The translations under genes and the position numbers were made by a program. Positions 33,339 to 37,286 of a stretch of 37,286 bases of DNA are shown one piece after another. The notes under the pieces were generated by a model, which was given only the letters and a program-made list of their open reading frames with translations, had not been told where the DNA came from and did no database searches. The DNA comes from Acidobacteriota bacterium (lineage in GTDB: Bacteria > Acidobacteriota > Vicinamibacteria > Vicinamibacterales > CAVVIG01), in NCBI GenBank assembly GCA_028876655.1, contig JAGWRA010000275.1:1-37286 (forward strand). The letters run 5' to 3'. Each line of letters opens with the position of its first letter. The first letter of the stretch is position 1.

Positions 33339-34306
33339 CAGGCGTCCGCCGTCTGGCGGAAGACGGCGCCCGGCGCCAGGGCGTGACCGGCGAGGAACTC
33401 GCGCGCGCGCATCGGCCGCCTGCCTTCGGGCTGGATCTCGAGAACCTGAAGGACTCCACGCCCGGTGGCGACGCACAGCCGATCGCCCGCTGCCTCGACG
33501 ATCGTGCCCGGAGGCGCGCTCGCGTCCCCGGGGATCGCGGCGGTCCGGCGGATGATGACGCGGCGGCCGTTGAGCAGGCTGAAGGCGAGCGGCCAGGGAT
33601 GGAGCCCGCGCACCTGGTTGTGGAGGTCGGCGGCCGGCCGGCTCCAGTCGATGACACCGTCCTGGCGCGCGAGCCGGTGGGCGTAGGTCGCCTGGCTGTC
33701 GTCCTGTGGGACTTCCTCGAGCGGGCCGTCGGCCAGGCGGTCCACGACGGTCACGAGGAGTTCGGCGCCGAGCAGGCCCAGGTCGTGTTCGATCGCCTCG
33801 CTCGTCTCGTCGGGCCCGATCGGCCGTCGCACGCGGGCGAGCATGGCGCCGGCGTCGAGGGCTTGCACGATCCGCATGATCGTGACGCCGGTCTCCGACT
33901 CGCCGGCCATGATCGCGCGATGCACCGGCGCCGCACCGCGGTACTTCGGCAGCAGCGAGGCGTGGACGTTGATCAGGCCGAGCGGCGGGAGGGTGAGGAC
34001 CGCGGGCGGCAGCAGCTTGCCGTAGGCCGCCACCACGCCGAGGTCCGGCCGCAGCGCGGCCAGGGCATCGAGGAACGCCGGGTCCTTGAGGCGTTCGGGC
34101 TGCAGGACCGGAATGCCGAGCGCCCGGGCACGCGCCTTCACCGGACCGTCACTGACGCGCTGGCCCCGGCCGTGCGGGCGATCGGGCTGGCAGACCACGG
34201 CGACCACCTGGTGGGCCGAACGCGCGAGCGCGTCGAGCGTGGGCACGGCAAAGGCGGGCGTGCCGAAGAAGACCACGCGCAGGGAACGGGCAGGCGCGGC
34301 TACCAT
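33338..34306 (-). CDS. fmt: Methionyl-tRNA formyltransferase
   Basis: Fmt formylates initiator Met-tRNA with 10-formyltetrahydrofolate. The 322-residue protein has RVVFFGTPAFAVPTLDAL, VCQPDRPHGRGQ, the AAYGKLLPPAVL segment, and the catalytic site INVHASLLPKYRGAAPVHRAI (Asn, His) with the following LDAGAML Asp. The C-terminal OB-like domain has WPLAFSLLNGRRVIIRRT. It starts at ATG 34306, overlapping the def 3' end by 7 nt. def, fmt and rsmB in this order are conserved in many phyla. There is no visible ribosome-binding sequence except inside def. Nothing unusual is seen in length or motifs. Confidence 0.97.
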   Translation of the reverse strand: MVAAPARSLRVVFFGTPAFAVPTLDALARSAHQVVAVVCQPDRPHGRGQRVSDGPVKARARALGIPVLQPERLKDPAFLDALAALRPDLGVVAAYGKLLPPAVLTLPPLGLINVHASLLPKYRGAAPVHRAIMAGESETGVTIMRIVQALDAGAMLARVRRPIGPDETSEAIEHDLGLLGAELLVTVVDRLADGPLEEVPQDDSQATYAHRLARQDGVIDWSRPAADLHNQVRGLHPWPLAFSLLNGRRVIIRRTAAIPGDASAPPGTIVEAAGDRLCVATGRGVLQVLEIQPEGRRPMRAREFLAGHALAPGAVFRQTADA

Positions 34307-34809
34307 CGATTCGCGCGCATCTGCTTCCGGATCCTGCGGACGATCATCTGCTTCTTGATCCCCTGCAGGCGGTCGAGGAACAGCGTGCCGTCGAGGTGGT
34401 CCATCTCGTGCTGGAACGCCCGCGCGAGCAGATCGCGACCCTCCACCTCGTGCGGGTGTCCCTCGCGATCGAGGCCGCGGACCACGGCGTGGAGCGGCCG
34501 CGCGACGGTCGCGTTGAAACCGGGGACGCTGAGGCAGCCCTCCTCCTCGAGCTGCATGCCGCTGCGCTCGACGAACACCGGATTCACCATCGTGATCAGG
34601 CCGGCGGGATCGCGGCCGATCGAGAGGTCGACCACGAAGATGCGGAGCGGGATGCCCACCTGGGTGGCCGCCAGGCCGATGCCCGGCGCCGCGTACATCG
34701 TCTCCACCATGTCGTCGATCAGCCGCTGGATCTCGGGTGTGACCTGTTCGACCTCGCGGGCCGGGTCGTGCAGCACTTCGTCGCCGTACTTGAGAATCGG
34801 ACGGATCAT
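34300..34809 (-). CDS. def: Peptide deformylase
   Basis: Def removes the N-formyl group from nascent peptides using Fe2+ or Zn2+. In 169 residues it carries the three signature motifs GIGLAATQVG, EEGCLSVPG (metal Cys) and QHEMDHLDG (two metal His and catalytic Glu), with standard spacing. It starts at ATG 34809 (MIRPILKYGDEVLHDPA); the 345-aa ORF-track line is an extension through aroC in another frame. A short Arg/Lys-rich tail (IVRRIRKQMRANRW) closes the protein. It lies 32 nt after aroC and overlaps fmt. Confidence 0.97.
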   Translation of the reverse strand: MIRPILKYGDEVLHDPAREVEQVTPEIQRLIDDMVETMYAAPGIGLAATQVGIPLRIFVVDLSIGRDPAGLITMVNPVFVERSGMQLEEEGCLSVPGFNATVARPLHAVVRGLDREGHPHEVEGRDLLARAFQHEMDHLDGTLFLDRLQGIKKQMIVRRIRKQMRANRW

Positions 34810-34841
34810 GGACGCGAGCAATCCCGTGTCGGGCGCGGCCG

Positions 34842-36050
34842 TCAGGCGCGGAAGAACCGCGCCCGCAGGCGTTCGCGCGAGGCCTGAAACGTACGGTCGA
34901 TCTCGTCGATCGAGTCGCCGGTGAACTTCTCCAGGAAGGCGTCGGCGAGCACCAGGCAGACCATCGCTTCGCCGACCACCGCCGCCGCCGGGACGGCGCA
35001 GACGTCGCTGCGCTCGATCGCCGCCGGCGATTCCTGCATGGTGGTCAGATCGACCGAGCGGAGTGGCTTCATCAGCGTCGAGATCGGCTTCATGTAGCCG
35101 GAGACGCGAACGTCCTGGCCGTTGGTCACCCCGCCCTCGAGGCCGCCGGCATTGTTGGTGGGCCGGGCCAGACCGGGGGTCGCCGTGACGGTGCCGTCGC
35201 CGGCCGGGACGATTTCGTCGTGCACGAGCGAGCCCGGCAACTCCGCCACGAGCGGGCCGCGGCCGATGCCGACCGCCTTGATGGCGGGACTGGACATCAA
35301 CGCCTGGGCCAGCCGGCCGTCGAGCTTGCGATCCCACTGCACGTGGCTGCCGAGACCGGCCGGCACGCCCCGGGCGATGACCTCGAAGCTGCCCCCCACG
35401 GTATCGCCCGCGTCGCGCGCCCGGTCGATGAAGGCGATCATCTGTGGCTCGAGCGCCGGATCGGCGCAGTGCAGCGGGGACTCGGCCGGGATCGCCCGCG
35501 CCTGCTCGAAGGTCACCTGGTGGGGCGCGGGCAGGGCCACGTCGCCGATCCGGACGACGTGACTCGCCACGTCGATGCCGAAGCGGTGGAGCAACTGGCG
35601 AGCCACCGCGCCCAGCGCCACCCGGGCTGCCGTCTCACGCGCGCTGGCCCGCTCGAGAACGTCCCGGAGATCCTCGTGACCGTACTTGATCGCGCCGGCG
35701 AGATCCGCATGGCCGGGACGCGGGCGGGTGACCGGTGCGCGCCGGGCGCCCGTCGCCCCCTCCGGCAGCTGCGCCTCGGGGTGCATGGTCTGCTGCCAGT
35801 TCGGCCAGTCGCGGTTCCGGACCTGCAGGGCCAGCGGCGCCCCGGTCGTCCGCCCGTGACGGACCCCGGAGAGGATGACCGCGGTGTCCGACTCGATGGC
35901 CATCCGCCGGCCCCGGCCGTAGCCGCCCTGACGCCGGCGCAGGTCGACCGTGATGGCCTCGAAATCCAGAGCCAGGCCCGCCGGCAGGCCGTCGATCACG
36001 GCGACGAGGGCCTGTCCGTGTGATTCCCCCGCAGTGAGAAAACGCAGCAT
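34842..36050 (-). CDS. aroC: Chorismate synthase
   Basis: AroC makes chorismate from 5-enolpyruvylshikimate 3-phosphate with reduced FMN. The 402-residue protein has LRFLTAGESHGQALVAVIDGLPAG, RRRQGGYGRGRRM, the central HADLAGAIKYG segment, ASARETAARVALGAVA, NNAGGLEGGVTNGQ and SDVCAVPAAAVVGEAMVC, all family signatures. The ORF-track Met at 36053 is a TTG codon directly before ATG 36050, and I prefer the ATG. TATAAAAT lies 9-10 nt upstream, so the transcript may begin at or just before the start. It is the first gene of the long minus-strand run and divergent from the truncated P-loop gene. Confidence 0.97.
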   Translation of the reverse strand: MLRFLTAGESHGQALVAVIDGLPAGLALDFEAITVDLRRRQGGYGRGRRMAIESDTAVILSGVRHGRTTGAPLALQVRNRDWPNWQQTMHPEAQLPEGATGARRAPVTRPRPGHADLAGAIKYGHEDLRDVLERASARETAARVALGAVARQLLHRFGIDVASHVVRIGDVALPAPHQVTFEQARAIPAESPLHCADPALEPQMIAFIDRARDAGDTVGGSFEVIARGVPAGLGSHVQWDRKLDGRLAQALMSSPAIKAVGIGRGPLVAELPGSLVHDEIVPAGDGTVTATPGLARPTNNAGGLEGGVTNGQDVRVSGYMKPISTLMKPLRSVDLTTMQESPAAIERSDVCAVPAAAVVGEAMVCLVLADAFLEKFTGDSIDEIDRTFQASRERLRARFFRA

Positions 36051-36059
36051 CAACTGGGC

Positions 36060-36067
36060 ATTTTATA
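36060..36067 (-). promoter_or_regulatory. -10 region TATAAAAT before aroC
   Basis: The minus strand reads TATAAAAT, containing TATAAA and TAAAAT. It ends 9 nt before the aroC ATG, giving almost no leader. The -35 area is GC-rich without a consensus match. Confidence 0.45.
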
Positions 36068-36243
36068 CGAAGTTTCTGCGGCGTCCGGCCACCGGGGATT
36101 CACCTGCGCGCCGGAAGAGGCCCGTTGGGCGGGCTGATGCCTCCGGCGCTGGTCTTGCACCGCAGCAGGGCCGCCGGTCATGTAGCGGCCGAACGGGACG
36201 CGCGGCGAGGACGAGGATCCGTCGCGGCCCGGCGGAGGGGGAC

Positions 36244-37286
36244 ATGGAGTTGTTCGCAGATCGGTTCCTGCGTGGATCGTCGTCGCAGGCGCTCGACCTG
36301 GCCTCTGGCCGGCGTGTCGTGCTGCGCGAGTTCAGGGCGGCCGAAGCGTTCAGGCTGGCGCAATGGGCGGCCCGTTGTGCCGCCCGCGGGCAGACGAGGC
36401 GCGAGGCTCGTCCGGCGCTCGTGGATTTCGGTACATGCGCCGGCGAGCGGTGCTTCGAGGCCTACGCCGTGTGCGGCGACGTCGAGGCGCGCGGCGGGCC
36501 GCCGGCTCCGTCACCGATCGTGCGCGTGACGATTCAGCCGCGGGAGGCGTTGCGCGAACTGGCCGCTCTGCTCGACGACCCGGGTGGGTCCCTTGGAGGC
36601 GTGCGCATCGTCGCGCTGCGTGGCGGCCGCGGCTCGGGACGGAGCACGCTGCTCGCCCAGCTGGCGCGCGAAGCGCGCCTGCGCGGATACGTGCCGGTGT
36701 CCACGCCGCTGCTCGCGGCCTTCGCCGGATCGGCCATGGTGCCGGCGCTTCCGCCGGGGCTCCGCGACGAAGGGCACAGGCTGCTGGCAGGCCGCCACCT
36801 CCTCGTCCTCGACGACGACTCGGCAGAGACGGCGGCCGAGCGGCTGGCGCGGCTCGTGGTGCAGCTGGGCGCAGCCGGCCCGTCCGCCCATCTGGTCATC
36901 ACGACCGGGCGCGGCCGCGGAGCCTGCTGCACCGTCGACATGGATCCGCTGTCGGTGCCGCAGCTCATGGCCGTGGCGCGCGTGCATCGCCGGTACGGCG
37001 CGCGTGTCGCGTTCGCGACGGCCTCGGCGGCGCGGCTGGCGGAAGGGGCCCCCGGTCTCTTTCTCGATCGCCTGCGGCGGACCCTGCTGGCGCCAGGCCG
37101 GGGCGTCGGGCGACGCAGGAACGCTACGGAGGCAGCCCGCCCTGCCATCGTGCAGGCGGCGGCTGTGGCGGAAGAGGCGGCGGAGTATCGCGTGGTGGCC
37201 CGGCAATCCGGGCCGGTTGGCGGTGAAGGGCCCCCGGGGCCGTCGCCGGCGCGTGCGGCCGCGGCGGCCGGGGCGGCGCTGGCGGC
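36244..37286 (+). CDS. P-loop NTPase-like protein with kinase-lobe-like N-terminus (3' truncated by window)
   Basis: The frame is open from ATG 36244 (GGCGGAGGGGG upstream) to the window end without a stop, at least 347 codons. The ORF track omits it because it has no stop. Residues 1-90 (MELFADRFLRG, LDLASGRRVVLREF, ALVDFGTCAGERCFEAYAVCG) resemble a degenerate protein-kinase N-lobe. A P-loop ATPase-like part follows: IVALRGGRGSGRSTLLAQLA, in which the Walker A lysine is Arg133, then a Walker B-like HLLVLDDD with Asp190 and LVITTGRG. The order is reminiscent of STAND-type signalling ATPases. The remainder is Arg/Ala-rich. The codon use is that of the neighbours. The specific function is unknown, and the other shadow frames here should be ignored. 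Confidence 0.7.
   Translation, partial: MELFADRFLRGSSSQALDLASGRRVVLREFRAAEAFRLAQWAARCAARGQTRREARPALVDFGTCAGERCFEAYAVCGDVEARGGPPAPSPIVRVTIQPREALRELAALLDDPGGSLGGVRIVALRGGRGSGRSTLLAQLAREARLRGYVPVSTPLLAAFAGSAMVPALPPGLRDEGHRLLAGRHLLVLDDDSAETAAERLARLVVQLGAAGPSAHLVITTGRGRGACCTVDMDPLSVPQLMAVARVHRRYGARVAFATASAARLAEGAPGLFLDRLRRTLLAPGRGVGRRRNATEAARPAIVQAAAVAEEAAEYRVVARQSGPVGGEGPPGPSPARAAAAAGAALA

Noticed and set aside
36363-37226. 287-aa ORF at the window end
   Set aside because: It is a different frame from the P-loop reading and strongly Arg/Ala-biased without motifs.

Overview
The window is GC-rich, almost fully coding and built from housekeeping genes. I read it as a chromosomal segment of an Acidobacteriota bacterium, probably near the class Vicinamibacteria. 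This placement is inferred from the VWFA-related secreted protein typical of that phylum, the high GC, heptamer-type intergenic repeats and the gene families present. No 16S rRNA gene is present to confirm it. No prophage, IS transposase, CRISPR array or plasmid function is visible.

Layout. 1-5.9 kb (+): the 3' end of glyS, ppdK, a strong GC hairpin, corA and mutL. 5.9-8.1 kb (-): rarA and a TrmH/SpoU RNA methyltransferase, convergent to mutL across a palindromic heptamer-repeat element. 8.3-11.6 kb (+): greA with a long leader, a patatin-like membrane protein whose nucleophile Ser is Gly, and a Cys/Met-metabolism PLP enzyme. 11.6-12.2 kb: a gene-poor gap with two inverted heptamer arrays around an AT-richer segment of about 390 bp. 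12.2-13.6 kb (-): a TrkA-N-like/DHH phosphoesterase fusion. 13.9-20.4 kb (+): VWA protein, uvrB, mlaE-mlaF-mlaD, a YtxH-like protein and a DUF948-like protein. 20.5-25 kb: a secreted hypothetical protein, tRNA-Val(CAC), divergent hpt/deoC sharing a symmetric -10 element, two small basic proteins, an HD-GYP response regulator and tRNA-Gly(CCC). 25-27.5 kb (-): phosphohexomutase and sugar nucleotidyltransferase. 27.6 kb (+): pgsA. 28.2-36.05 kb (-): a long tight run, aroC-def-fmt-rsmB-(terminator/promoter)-PASTA-rpe-ybgC-epimerase-bamD. From 36.2 kb (+): a large P-loop protein cut by the window end and absent from the ORF track.

How the genes work together. MutL, UvrB and RarA serve mismatch repair, excision repair and stalled-fork repair. 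MlaE/F/D and BamD indicate a diderm envelope with phospholipid transport and outer-membrane protein assembly, and PgsA feeds phospholipid synthesis. The mutase, nucleotidyltransferase and epimerase supply nucleotide sugars for surface polysaccharide. Def and Fmt start and mature proteins, while RsmB and the SpoU enzyme methylate RNA. Hpt and DeoC are nucleoside salvage or catabolism enzymes.

No complete new defence-type system is evident. The least ordinary items are the palindromic heptamer elements and their orphan core, the serine-less patatin, the exact 34-residue repeats in MlaD, the DeoC N-terminal helix resembling a microcompartment targeting peptide, a kinase-less PASTA protein where Firmicutes carry prkC, the symmetric hpt/deoC promoter, several apparently leaderless starts, and the edge-truncated protein joining a kinase-lobe-like start to an Arg-variant P-loop. 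Coordinates and starts were derived by hand; no database search was possible.
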